From NCBI GenBank assembly GCA_963628035.1, contig CAVGED010000106.1, forward strand, positions 1-6,783: 6,783 nt of DNA, given 5' to 3'. Both the position numbers and the translations under genes were made by a program. The notes below the pieces were generated by a model that had not been told where the DNA came from, did no database searches, and saw nothing but the letters and a program-made list of their open reading frames with translations. The stretch comes from 14-2 sp963628035 (GTDB lineage Bacteria; Bacillota; Clostridia; Lachnospirales; Lachnospiraceae). Numbering within the stretch: the first letter of the stretch is position 1; each line of letters opens with the position of its first letter. Below are positions 1 through 5,773 of this stretch, piece after piece.

Positions 1-208
1 ACAGTTCAGCCAGACCGAAAAAGGACGATAAATCGTGCTTGCACGAATTTAGCGGACTGCATTCGGTCTGAGGGAACGCCCGATCATGAGCAAAGTTAGC
101 TGCGAAGCAGCGGCGCTAAACGTCCAGGGGACGTTTGCTCAGCGCCGACCGGAGCGGAGCGGAGACAAGCACCGTAGGTGCCTTTGCGAATGGCGTGTGC
201 TGAACTGT
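1..208. repeat. Palindrome-rich element bounded by terminal inverted repeats (MITE-like repeat or structured RNA)
   Basis: ACAGTTCAGC (1-10) is the exact reverse complement of GCTGAACTGT (199-208), giving perfect 10-base terminal inverted repeats. Several nested hairpins lie inside. CAGACCGAA (11-19) pairs with TTCGGTCTG (62-70) and encloses TCGTG/CACGA (33-37/42-46). GCTGC/GCAGC (99-103/107-111) has a GAA loop. AAACGTCC/GGACGTTT (118-125/129-136) is extended by GGCGCT/AGCGCC (112-117/141-146). GCACC/GGTGC (169-173/177-181) has a GTA loop. GAGCAAA (88-94) can alternatively pair with TTTGCTC (134-140). No transposase or credible protein gene is inside. The layout fits a small non-autonomous mobile repeat or a multibranched RNA. 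I have a vague memory of similar sequence dispersed in Lachnospiraceae genomes, which I cannot verify here. The left end coincides with the window edge, so the element may extend further left. Confidence 0.55.
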
Positions 209-226
209 TACAAAAAATTAAGCTAT

Positions 227-273
227 GGGGCGCCTCCTGCCATTGGGGAATCGCAGGAGGCGGAAATCCCCAA
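227..273. other. Strong GC-rich stem-loop with competing loop-to-3' pairing
   Basis: CGCCTCCTGC (231-240) and GCAGGAGGCG (253-262) form a perfect 10-bp stem with a 12-base loop. GGGG (227-230) could extend it by pairing with CCCC (268-271) around a GAAAT bulge. The loop segment TTGGGGA (243-249) is also exactly complementary to TCCCCAA (267-273), giving a potential pseudoknot or alternative fold. No T-run follows on the + strand. On the - strand a six-T run comes only after a 13-base gap, so it is not a canonical terminator either way. It lies upstream of the promoter at 288-317, so it is probably not in that transcript. It may belong to the 3' end of an upstream transcript or to the neighbouring repeat. 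No known riboswitch class is recognised. Confidence 0.5.
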
Positions 274-287
274 AAGAACAGAAAATC

Positions 288-317
288 TTTACACTGGCAC
301 GGATTGTATGATATACT
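288..317 (+). promoter_or_regulatory. Predicted sigma-A promoter of the GH18 gene
   Basis: TTTACA (288-293, 5/6 to the -35 consensus) is followed after 18 bases by TATACT (312-317, 5/6 to the -10 consensus). A TGA just upstream of the -10 gives an extended TGN motif. The predicted start near 324 would leave a leader of roughly 65 bases. That leader contains a small hairpin, GGAGAA/TTCTCC (333-338/345-350). If the gene belongs to sporulation, a different sigma factor may be used in addition; nothing decisive for that was seen. Confidence 0.55.
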
Positions 318-387
318 TGAGTGAAGGTTATGGGAGAACGTTGATTCTCCATACGAATTGCGGATTACAAGGAGGACGGCACGTAAG

Positions 388-2121
388 ATGAGAAAAAAGG
401 TAATGCCGATGATCGTGGCAGTTGTATTTGTGGTAGTGGTAGGGCTGATAGCTGTCCTGACGGCAGTTATCCAGCGCTTTATCCCCAGCAAGGAACGCAT
501 TGATCTGAAGGAATATTATAATATATCGGCGGCGGACGATCTGGCGGTGATCCTGGATAATCAGAAGCAGGATATTCCCGGCAAATATATCGACGGACAC
601 GCCTATCTGAATTACGATCTTGTGCATGATAAGCTGAACCAGCGGTTTTACTGGGATGCCAATGAGAATGTCCTGCGGTATACCACGCCTTCGGACGTTA
701 TCTCTGTGGATTCCGGCAGCAGCGATTACTATGTGACAAGAGAGAAGAACTCCGAAGCTTACACCATCGTCCGTTCGGACGGAAATACAGTGTATCTGGC
801 GGCGGACTTCGTGCAGAAATATACGAATATAGATTTTACGATCCAGGAGGAGCCAAGCCGGGTGATGATCACCAGCGCTTGGGGAGAGATCTCGACCAGC
901 ACAGCCAGGCGGGATACGGAGATCCGCGTGAAGGGCGGCATTAAGAGCGAGATTGTTGCAGATCTCGCGAAGGGTCAGCAGGTTACGGTTGTGGAAGCCA
1001 TGGACGAGTGGAGCAAGGTGTGTACGCAGGACGGCATGATCGGTTATGTGCGGAACAAGACCCTGGCGACTGCGCAGACACAGACCATCAGCCGGAACTT
1101 TGAGGAGCCGCAGTTTACGCATCTGCTGAAGGATAAGAAGATCAACATGGTGTGGCATCAGGTCACCAACCAGGAGGTCAACGGACAGATCTCCAATGTG
1201 CTTCGGACGACCAAGGGCGTGAATGTGATCTCGCCTACCTGGTTTTATCTGAATGATAATAAGGGAAATATCAAGTCTCTGGCTAGCAAGGATTATGTAA
1301 ACTACTGCCACCAGAATGGCATTGAGGTCTGGGCATTAGTCAGCAACCTGGAGAATCGGGATGTGGATACTACATCGGTGCTGACGCATACTTCCATCCG
1401 GGATAACCTTACCAACCAGATTATCGCGGCGGCGATTGAATATAATCTGGACGGCATCAACCTGGACTTTGAGGAGTTGAGCGGTGTAGGTGATGCTTAT
1501 ATCCAGTTTGTCCGGGAGTTATCTATCAAATGTGAAAAAAACGGCATTGTGTTGTCGGTGGACAACTATGTGCCTTCGGAATATACTGCTTTTTATAACC
1601 GCGCAGAGCAGGCGATCTTTGCCGACTATGTGGTCATCATGGCTTACGATGAACATTATGCCGGTTCCAAGGAGGAGGGCTCCGTGGCCTCCATCGGTTT
1701 TGTGACAAAGGGCGTGGAGGATACGCTGGCGGAGGTTCCTGCGCAGCAGGTGATCCTTGGGATGCCCTTCTATACCAGAGTGTGGGAGTGCGTGCCCAAG
1801 GGGGACGATGTCAGTGAGGCGGAGCGTGCCGCTGAAGATTATGTGCCCTACACCATCAGCAGCGTTGCTGTGAGCATGCGTGAGGCGGAGAACCGTGTGT
1901 CTGTCAACGGGGCAGAGAAGACATGGTCCGAGGCGGACGGCCAGTATTATGCGGAATATGAGAATAACGGTAATACCTACAAGATATGGATGGAGGACGA
2001 GACCTCCATGGAGCTGAGGCTTAAGCTGATGCGTGAGAAGGATCTGGCCGGAGCTTCCTTCTGGAAGCTTGGTCTGGAGAAAAACAGCATCTGGGAGACG
2101 GTCATCAAGTATATCAACTGA
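388..2121 (+). CDS. Membrane-anchored SH3-domain glycoside hydrolase family 18 protein (SleL/YaaH-like)
   Basis: This 577-residue protein probably cleaves N-acetylglucosamine-containing glycan, most likely peptidoglycan, outside the membrane. Residues 7-29 are a continuous hydrophobic segment after MRKK, acting as an uncleaved signal anchor or signal peptide. Residues about 36-165 form a beta-rich region resembling copper amine oxidase N-terminal-like (stalk) domains. Residues about 175-227 resemble a bacterial SH3 domain, a common wall-binding module. Residues about 250-577 form the GH18 barrel. Its catalytic signature is DGINLDFE (355-362), with Glu362 as acid/base and Asp360 in front; Asn358 replaces the more usual Asp. 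MAYD (418-421) and the closing SFWKLG (557-562) also fit GH18. ATG 388 is chosen because AAGGAGGA (369-376) precedes it by 11 bases and the hydrophobic anchor follows. The upstream TTG at 358 has no ribosome site. The gene is followed by a CwlD-like amidase, which supports a wall or spore-cortex role. GH18 membership is very likely; the exact substrate is inferred. Confidence 0.9.
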   Translation: MRKKVMPMIVAVVFVVVVGLIAVLTAVIQRFIPSKERIDLKEYYNISAADDLAVILDNQKQDIPGKYIDGHAYLNYDLVHDKLNQRFYWDANENVLRYTTPSDVISVDSGSSDYYVTREKNSEAYTIVRSDGNTVYLAADFVQKYTNIDFTIQEEPSRVMITSAWGEISTSTARRDTEIRVKGGIKSEIVADLAKGQQVTVVEAMDEWSKVCTQDGMIGYVRNKTLATAQTQTISRNFEEPQFTHLLKDKKINMVWHQVTNQEVNGQISNVLRTTKGVNVISPTWFYLNDNKGNIKSLASKDYVNYCHQNGIEVWALVSNLENRDVDTTSVLTHTSIRDNLTNQIIAAAIEYNLDGINLDFEELSGVGDAYIQFVRELSIKCEKNGIVLSVDNYVPSEYTAFYNRAEQAIFADYVVIMAYDEHYAGSKEEGSVASIGFVTKGVEDTLAEVPAQQVILGMPFYTRVWECVPKGDDVSEAERAAEDYVPYTISSVAVSMREAENRVSVNGAEKTWSEADGQYYAEYENNGNTYKIWMEDETSMELRLKLMREKDLAGASFWKLGLEKNSIWETVIKYIN

Positions 2122-2168
2122 CGCCGCAGCATATCATGTAGCAATGAACCTGAAATGGGAGCACCTCT

Positions 2169-2867
2169 GTGAAGAAAAAGATGGAGATCCTGATGGCGGT
2201 TATCCTGCTTCTGACAGCCTGTTTGTTTGCTAAGGAAGGTGCAGTTCTCGTAGCGGGCCGGAAGGCGGATACGAAGCAGGGAGGAACCTGTATTGTGATC
2301 GATGCAGGTCATGGGGGAGCTGATCCGGGCAAGGTCGGTGTCAATGGAGCGGAGGAGAAGGTCTTAAATCTTCAGATTGCGCTGCGATTAAAGAAGCTGC
2401 TGGAGGCGGAGGGAATCGAGGTGATCCTGACCCGCACCGATGATAATGGCTTGTACAGTGCGAATGCCAGCAATAAGAAGGTGGAGGATATGCGCAGGCG
2501 CTGCGAGATCATTGCGGAGGCCAAACCGATATTCACCGTCAGCATTCACCAGAACAGCTATCCAGAGGAATATGTGAAGGGCGCACAGACCTTCTATTAT
2601 GGAAAATCCGCGGAGGGAAAGGTTCTGGCGGAGTACATACAGGCCAGCATGGTGGAACGCCTGGATCCTGAGAATCACCGAACAGCCAAGGCCAACGAGA
2701 GCTATTATCTGCTGAAACGGACACAATCCCCCACGGTGATCGTGGAGTGCGGGTTCTTAAGCAATTCCCAGGAGGCAGAGCTGCTGACCGATGCAGAGTA
2801 CCAGGAGAAGGCAGCCTGGGCGATCCATATGGGGGTTTTGCAATATCTGAGTGCGATGTCCAAGTAG
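2169..2867 (+). CDS. cwlD: N-acetylmuramoyl-L-alanine amidase, CwlD-like
   Basis: This 232-residue zinc amidase of the Amidase_3 family cleaves the bond between muramic acid and the L-alanine of the stem peptide. In Bacillus, CwlD acts with PdaA to make muramic-delta-lactam in spore cortex. Residues 5-21 are a hydrophobic signal or anchor segment. The zinc site is visible: His48 in IDAGHGG, Glu63 in EEKVLNL, and His127 in VSIHQNS. Glu193 in VIVECGFLSN is the catalytic glutamate. The length matches B. subtilis CwlD (about 237 residues), and FYYGKSAE and GFLSNSQEAELL match CwlD as I remember it. The start is GTG 2169, preceded by GGGAG (2157-2161) with 7 bases of spacing. The gene lies 47 bases after the GH18 gene with no terminator or clear promoter between, so co-transcription is likely. 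The family is certain. The CwlD assignment, rather than a vegetative amidase, rests on size and similarity. Confidence 0.88.
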   Translation: MKKKMEILMAVILLLTACLFAKEGAVLVAGRKADTKQGGTCIVIDAGHGGADPGKVGVNGAEEKVLNLQIALRLKKLLEAEGIEVILTRTDDNGLYSANASNKKVEDMRRRCEIIAEAKPIFTVSIHQNSYPEEYVKGAQTFYYGKSAEGKVLAEYIQASMVERLDPENHRTAKANESYYLLKRTQSPTVIVECGFLSNSQEAELLTDAEYQEKAAWAIHMGVLQYLSAMSK

Positions 2868-2885
2868 CTGATTGAAGATAATGTA

Positions 2886-2913
2886 TTGACATGCTATAAG
2901 GATATGGTAAAAT
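2886..2913 (+). promoter_or_regulatory. Strong extended -10 promoter directly in front of sua5
   Basis: A perfect TTGACA (2886-2891) is separated by 16 bases from TAAAAT (2908-2913, 5/6 to TATAAT). TGG just before it (2905-2907) forms an extended -10. The expected transcription start, about 7 bases further on, falls at 2919-2921, on the ATG of sua5 at 2920. The transcript from this promoter would therefore be leaderless. No terminator is seen between the amidase stop (2867) and this promoter, so some read-through from the wall genes is also possible. Confidence 0.7.
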
Positions 2914-2919
2914 AGATTC

Positions 2920-3969
2920 ATGGATACGATTGTGGAAAAGCTGGATGAAAATTGTATAGAGAGACAGAAGCTGACGGCTGCCGCCCACATTATAAGAGAA
3001 GGGGGACTGGTAGCCTTTCCTACGGAGACCGTGTATGGATTGGGGGCAGATGCCTTGAACCCGGAGGCCTCCCGCCGGATCTATGCAGCTAAGGGACGGC
3101 CAAGCGACAACCCATTGATCGTTCACATTGCGAATTTTCAGGCGCTTGAGGAGATTACCGCGTCGATACCGGAGAAGGCAAGGATCCTTGGAGAGCGGTT
3201 CTGGCCGGGACCACTGACGATGATTTTTGCGAAGAATGACAACGTTCCTCTGGAGACAACGGGCGGACTTAACACGGTAGCTGTGCGGATGCCAAACCAT
3301 CCCATTGCGCTGGCATTGATCGAGGCCAGCACCGGATTTATCGCAGCACCGAGCGCGAACACCTCAGGACGGCCAAGCCCTACGACGGCAGAGCATGTCT
3401 ACCAGGATCTGGCCGGAAAGATTCCGATGATTCTGGACGGAGGTCCGGTGGGCATTGGGATAGAGTCCACCATCGTGGACTTCAGCGAGGAGGTACCAAC
3501 AATCCTGCGTCCTGGGTACATTACGAAGGAGATGATAGAGGAGACGATCGGTGAGATTCGGATCGATCCGGGGTTATCCGGAGAAGATCGGAATGTAAGA
3601 CCTAAGGCACCGGGCATGAAATACCGCCATTACGCGCCTAAGGCAGATCTGATCCTGGTGAAAGGCCAGGAGAATGCTGTGGCAGAAGCTATCAACCGGA
3701 TGGTGGAGGAAGCACAGCAGCAGGGGAAGAAGGTAGGAATCATCGGGACGGATGAGACCTGCGGCAAATATAGAGAAGGAATTGTTAAGAGCATCGGTAC
3801 CAGGCAGAGGGAAGAGACCATTGCCCGGCATCTGTATGGAATCCTGCGGGAATTTGACGAGCTCAATGTGGATATTATCTATTCCGAGAGCTTTTCCGGC
3901 GAGGGAATCGGACAGGCGATCATGAATCGTATGCTGAAGGCAGCAGGGCACCGTGTTCTGGAGGTTTAG
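2920..3969 (+). CDS. sua5: L-threonylcarbamoyladenylate synthase (Sua5/YwlC, two-domain form)
   Basis: This cytosolic enzyme makes threonylcarbamoyl-AMP from threonine, bicarbonate and ATP. TsaD/TsaB/TsaE then use it to form t6A37 in tRNAs that read ANN codons. At 349 residues it matches the long Sua5/YwlC form rather than the short TsaC/YrdC form. The YrdC domain spans about 15-205, with VAFPTETVYGLG (31-42), KGRPSDNPL (58-66), RFWPGPLT (93-100), APSANTSG (143-150) and IESTIVD (181-187). The C-terminal Sua5 domain spans about 225-349 and opens with the linker motif PGMKYRHYAP (231-240). The ATG at 2920 gives an N-terminus of nearly the same length as B. subtilis YwlC. It lacks a properly placed Shine-Dalgarno: the only purine run, AAGGA (2898-2902), is 17 bases away. 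This fits leaderless initiation from the promoter at 2886-2913. It is the first gene of an apparent sua5-phosphatase-upp-dCMP deaminase operon. Confidence 0.96.
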   Translation: MDTIVEKLDENCIERQKLTAAAHIIREGGLVAFPTETVYGLGADALNPEASRRIYAAKGRPSDNPLIVHIANFQALEEITASIPEKARILGERFWPGPLTMIFAKNDNVPLETTGGLNTVAVRMPNHPIALALIEASTGFIAAPSANTSGRPSPTTAEHVYQDLAGKIPMILDGGPVGIGIESTIVDFSEEVPTILRPGYITKEMIEETIGEIRIDPGLSGEDRNVRPKAPGMKYRHYAPKADLILVKGQENAVAEAINRMVEEAQQQGKKVGIIGTDETCGKYREGIVKSIGTRQREETIARHLYGILREFDELNVDIIYSESFSGEGIGQAIMNRMLKAAGHRVLEV

Positions 3970-3979
3970 AGGTGAATGA

Positions 3980-4438
3980 ATGAAACAATATCATAAAATA
4001 ATCTTTGTTGGGGAGAGCGGAACCAATCGTTCTGCCATGGCGGAGGCGATCTTCAAGGAGTGCCGCCTGAATCACCCGGTGGAGATTGAACGACGCGGCA
4101 TGGTTGCTTTGTTTCCGGAGCCTATGAATCAGAAGGCTGAAGCAGTCTTGATCAGCAATGGCATCAATGTAGAGAATCATATGTCTTCGCAGCTTAGCGA
4201 GGAGGATTTCTCAGAGGACACCCTGATGATCGTGATGGAGGAGGTACACAAGGAGAAGATTCTCACGGATTATGAAAATGCAGATCCAGAGAATGTCCAG
4301 GTACTGACTGATCTCGTGGGGGATGAACTGGAGATACTCAACCCATATGGCGGCACATTACAGGCCTATGGCTTATGCTACGAGACTTTGAATAAATCAT
4401 TAAAGAAGCTTGCAGATAAAATGAATGAAGGAGAGTAA
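3980..4438 (+). CDS. YwlE-like low-molecular-weight phosphatase homologue lacking catalytic residues (probable pseudophosphatase)
   Basis: This 152-residue protein has the length and fold signatures of low-molecular-weight protein phosphatases. In B. subtilis the equivalent gene near ywlC is ywlE, a protein-arginine phosphatase. The P-loop C-X5-R-S is recognisable as GESGTNRS (11-18), but the nucleophilic Cys is Gly11 (codon GGG, 4010-4012). Arg17 and Ser18 remain, and Thr15 aligns with YwlE Thr11, the residue linked to phosphoarginine specificity. The general-acid DPFGG loop is NPYGG (121-125), with Asn121 (AAC, 4340-4342) in place of Asp. AMAEAIF (19-25) and the rest of the fold are intact, with no stop or frameshift. 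Catalysis by the usual cysteinyl-phosphate route is therefore not expected; phosphoprotein binding or a structural role is possible. ATG 3980 follows AGAGG (3968-3972) by 7 bases and lies 10 bases after sua5. Family assignment is confident; loss of activity is inferred. Confidence 0.87.
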   Translation: MKQYHKIIFVGESGTNRSAMAEAIFKECRLNHPVEIERRGMVALFPEPMNQKAEAVLISNGINVENHMSSQLSEEDFSEDTLMIVMEEVHKEKILTDYENADPENVQVLTDLVGDELEILNPYGGTLQAYGLCYETLNKSLKKLADKMNEGE

Positions 4439-4442
4439 AGAA

Positions 4443-5072
4443 ATGTCAAAAGTTATCGTTATGGATCACCCATTGATCCAACACAAAATCGGATGGATTC
4501 GCAGAGAGGAGACCGGCTCTAAGGACTTCCGAACACTGATCAGTGAGATCGCAATGCTCATGTGCTATGAGGCTACCAGAGACCTGAAGCTTAAGGATAT
4601 CGAGGTTCAGACTCCCATCTGTAAAACGACAGTGAAGGAACTGAAGGGAAAGAAGATGGCGGTTGTGCCGATCCTGCGGGCAGGTCTTGGCATGGTTGAC
4701 GGTATGCTTTCTCTGATACCGGCGGCGAAGGTAGGCCATATTGGCCTGTATCGTGATCCCGTGTCACTGGATCCGGTGGAATATTACTGCAAGCTGCCGG
4801 AGGATTGCTCTGAGCGTGAAGTATTCGTGGTAGACCCCATGCTGGCAACCGGGGGTTCTTCCGTAGCAGCGATCCAGATGCTGAAGAACAGAGGCGTGAA
4901 GAATATCCACTTCATGTGCATCATCGCGGCACCGGAGGGCGTGGAGCGTATGAAGAAGGAACATCCTGACGTGGACATCTACATCGGTGCCCTGGACGAG
5001 CGTCTCAACGATCATGGCTATATCGTGCCGGGCCTGGGCGACGCGGGCGATCGGATCTTCGGAACGAAGTAG
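4443..5072 (+). CDS. upp: Uracil phosphoribosyltransferase
   Basis: This cytosolic salvage enzyme converts uracil and PRPP to UMP and pyrophosphate. Its 209 residues equal the usual length (208-209). The PRPP-binding loop is VVDPMLATGGS (129-139). The uracil-binding end GLGDAGDRIFGTK (197-209) and the internal VVPILRAGLGM (74-84) closely match E. coli Upp. ATG 4443 is chosen because it gives the standard N-terminus SKVIVMDHPL and has GGAG (4430-4433) 9 bases upstream. An ATG at 4425 in the same frame would add six residues and overlap the previous gene. The ribosome site lies inside the last codons of the phosphatase homologue, so the two genes are tightly, probably translationally, coupled. 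The next gene, dCMP deaminase, shares the pyrimidine pathway. Confidence 0.97.
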   Translation: MSKVIVMDHPLIQHKIGWIRREETGSKDFRTLISEIAMLMCYEATRDLKLKDIEVQTPICKTTVKELKGKKMAVVPILRAGLGMVDGMLSLIPAAKVGHIGLYRDPVSLDPVEYYCKLPEDCSEREVFVVDPMLATGGSSVAAIQMLKNRGVKNIHFMCIIAAPEGVERMKKEHPDVDIYIGALDERLNDHGYIVPGLGDAGDRIFGTK

Positions 5073-5092
5073 GTAAAGAATGGGGTTTTGAA

Positions 5093-5581
5093 ATGAGCGA
5101 GAAGAGAGAAGACTATATTAGCTGGGATGAATATTTCATGGGAGTAGCGAAGCTGTCCGGCATGCGATCCAAGGATCCCAACACGCAGGTAGGGGCCTGC
5201 ATCGTCAGTGAGGACAACAAGATCCTGTCTATGGGCTATAACGGTTTCCCGAAGGGATGCTCGGATGATGAGTTTCCCTGGAACCGTGAGAACGAAGATC
5301 CGGTGAACAACAAGTACTTCTACAGTACGCACAGCGAGTTGAATGCGATTCTCAATTACCGGGGCGGCAGTCTGGAGGGAGCCAAGCTGTATGTATCGCT
5401 CTTTCCCTGCAACGAGTGTGCCAAGGCCATCATCCAGGCAGGGATCAAGACCATCGTATATGACAGCGACAAATACGATGGAACTCCGGCGGTGATCGCC
5501 TCCAAGCGGATGCTGGACGCCGCAGGAGTGCGCTATTATAAGTACACGCATACACACCGCGAGATCCGGCTGGAACTGTAG
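5093..5581 (+). CDS. comEB: dCMP deaminase (ComEB-like)
   Basis: This 162-residue zinc deaminase probably converts dCMP to dUMP, feeding dTMP synthesis. The zinc site is HSE (His80, Glu82 as proton shuttle) and PCNEC (Cys106, Cys109). The N-terminal DPNTQVGACIV (28-38) and GYNGFPKG (48-55) are typical of the ComEB/deoxycytidylate deaminase family and its nucleotide pocket. The usual HAE triplet is HSE here, a mild variation that keeps both key residues. ATG 5093 follows upp by 20 bases. Its ribosome site is weak (GGGG, 5082-5085, 7 bases away), so translation may lean on upstream coupling. It is the last gene before the intrinsic terminator, next to upp in a pyrimidine salvage pair. The symbol follows the Bacillus name; a role in competence is not implied. 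Confidence 0.94.
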   Translation: MSEKREDYISWDEYFMGVAKLSGMRSKDPNTQVGACIVSEDNKILSMGYNGFPKGCSDDEFPWNRENEDPVNNKYFYSTHSELNAILNYRGGSLEGAKLYVSLFPCNECAKAIIQAGIKTIVYDSDKYDGTPAVIASKRMLDAAGVRYYKYTHTHREIRLEL

Positions 5582-5616
5582 GGAAAGTGGCGGAAAGCAG
5601 AAAATGAATAGTAATC

Positions 5617-5657
5617 AGAAGCCGCAGAGTAGAGAGATTCTACCCTGCGGCTTCTTT
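5617..5657 (+). terminator. Intrinsic terminator of the sua5-dCMP deaminase operon
   Basis: AGAAGCCGCAG (5617-5627) and CTGCGGCTTCT (5645-5655) form a perfect 11-bp stem. After one A/C mismatch, GTAGA/TCTAC (5629-5633/5639-5643) continues it to a 5-base loop. A short T-rich tail, CTTCTTTATG, follows. The hairpin starts 36 bases after the dCMP deaminase stop and separates it from the regulator gene. Confidence 0.85.
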
Positions 5658-5706
5658 ATGTAGCTGTAAATAGTAATAAAATGCCCCAATTTCCCGTCAT
5701 ACGCTA

Positions 5707-5735
5707 TGTACATGAATTAAAATAAGGTTTATAAT
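5707..5735 (+). promoter_or_regulatory. Predicted promoter of the HTH regulator gene
   Basis: TGTACA (5707-5712, 4/6 to the -35 consensus) is followed after exactly 17 bases by a perfect TATAAT (5730-5735). The surrounding DNA is AT-rich. The predicted start near 5742 leaves a leader of about 32 bases. GTACA occurs at 5708-5712 and again at 5741-5745, flanking the -10 at a 33-base distance, and CATA/TATG (5698-5701/5705-5708) is a small inverted repeat. These could be operator half-sites for autoregulation but are short enough to be chance. Confidence 0.65.
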
Positions 5736-5773
5736 ATAGGGTACAAACGTCAGAAAAAAGGGAAGTGGAACTT

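Noticed and set aside
151..164. GGAGC tandem repeat (GGAGCGGAGCGGAG)
   Set aside because: Fewer than three full units inside the structured element; too short to be an independent repeat.
211..262. The 231-262 hairpin as a - strand intrinsic terminator with the six-T run at 217-212
   Set aside because: The gap of 13 bases between the stem and the T-run is too long for an intrinsic terminator, and no - strand gene ends here.
358..387. TTG 358 as start of the GH18 gene
   Set aside because: No Shine-Dalgarno precedes it, and the strong AAGGAGGA at 369-376 would lie inside the coding region. ATG 388 places the hydrophobic anchor right at the N-terminus.
86..391. Open frame of 101 codons on the + strand starting within the inverted-repeat element
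   Set aside because: It runs through the repeat hairpins, the 227-273 stem-loop, the promoter and the leader of the GH18 gene. It has no ribosome site and no protein-like pattern. Similar spurious proteins may be annotated from other copies of the repeat.
328..1311. Long open frame (327 codons) on the - strand, antisense to the GH18 gene
   Set aside because: It lies opposite the well-supported GH18 N-terminal half, shows no recognisable motif, and has no ribosome site or promoter suited to it. It is best explained as a codon-bias shadow.
2539..3300. Open frame of 253 codons on the - strand across the amidase-sua5 junction
   Set aside because: It overlaps two clear genes and the sua5 promoter, and its composition is Pro/Arg/Ser-rich without domain features, typical of a shadow frame.
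5604..5663. Nineteen-codon open frame (ATG 5604 to TAG 5661-5663) after the dCMP deaminase
   Set aside because: It is made almost entirely of the terminator hairpin, so the open frame is a coincidence.
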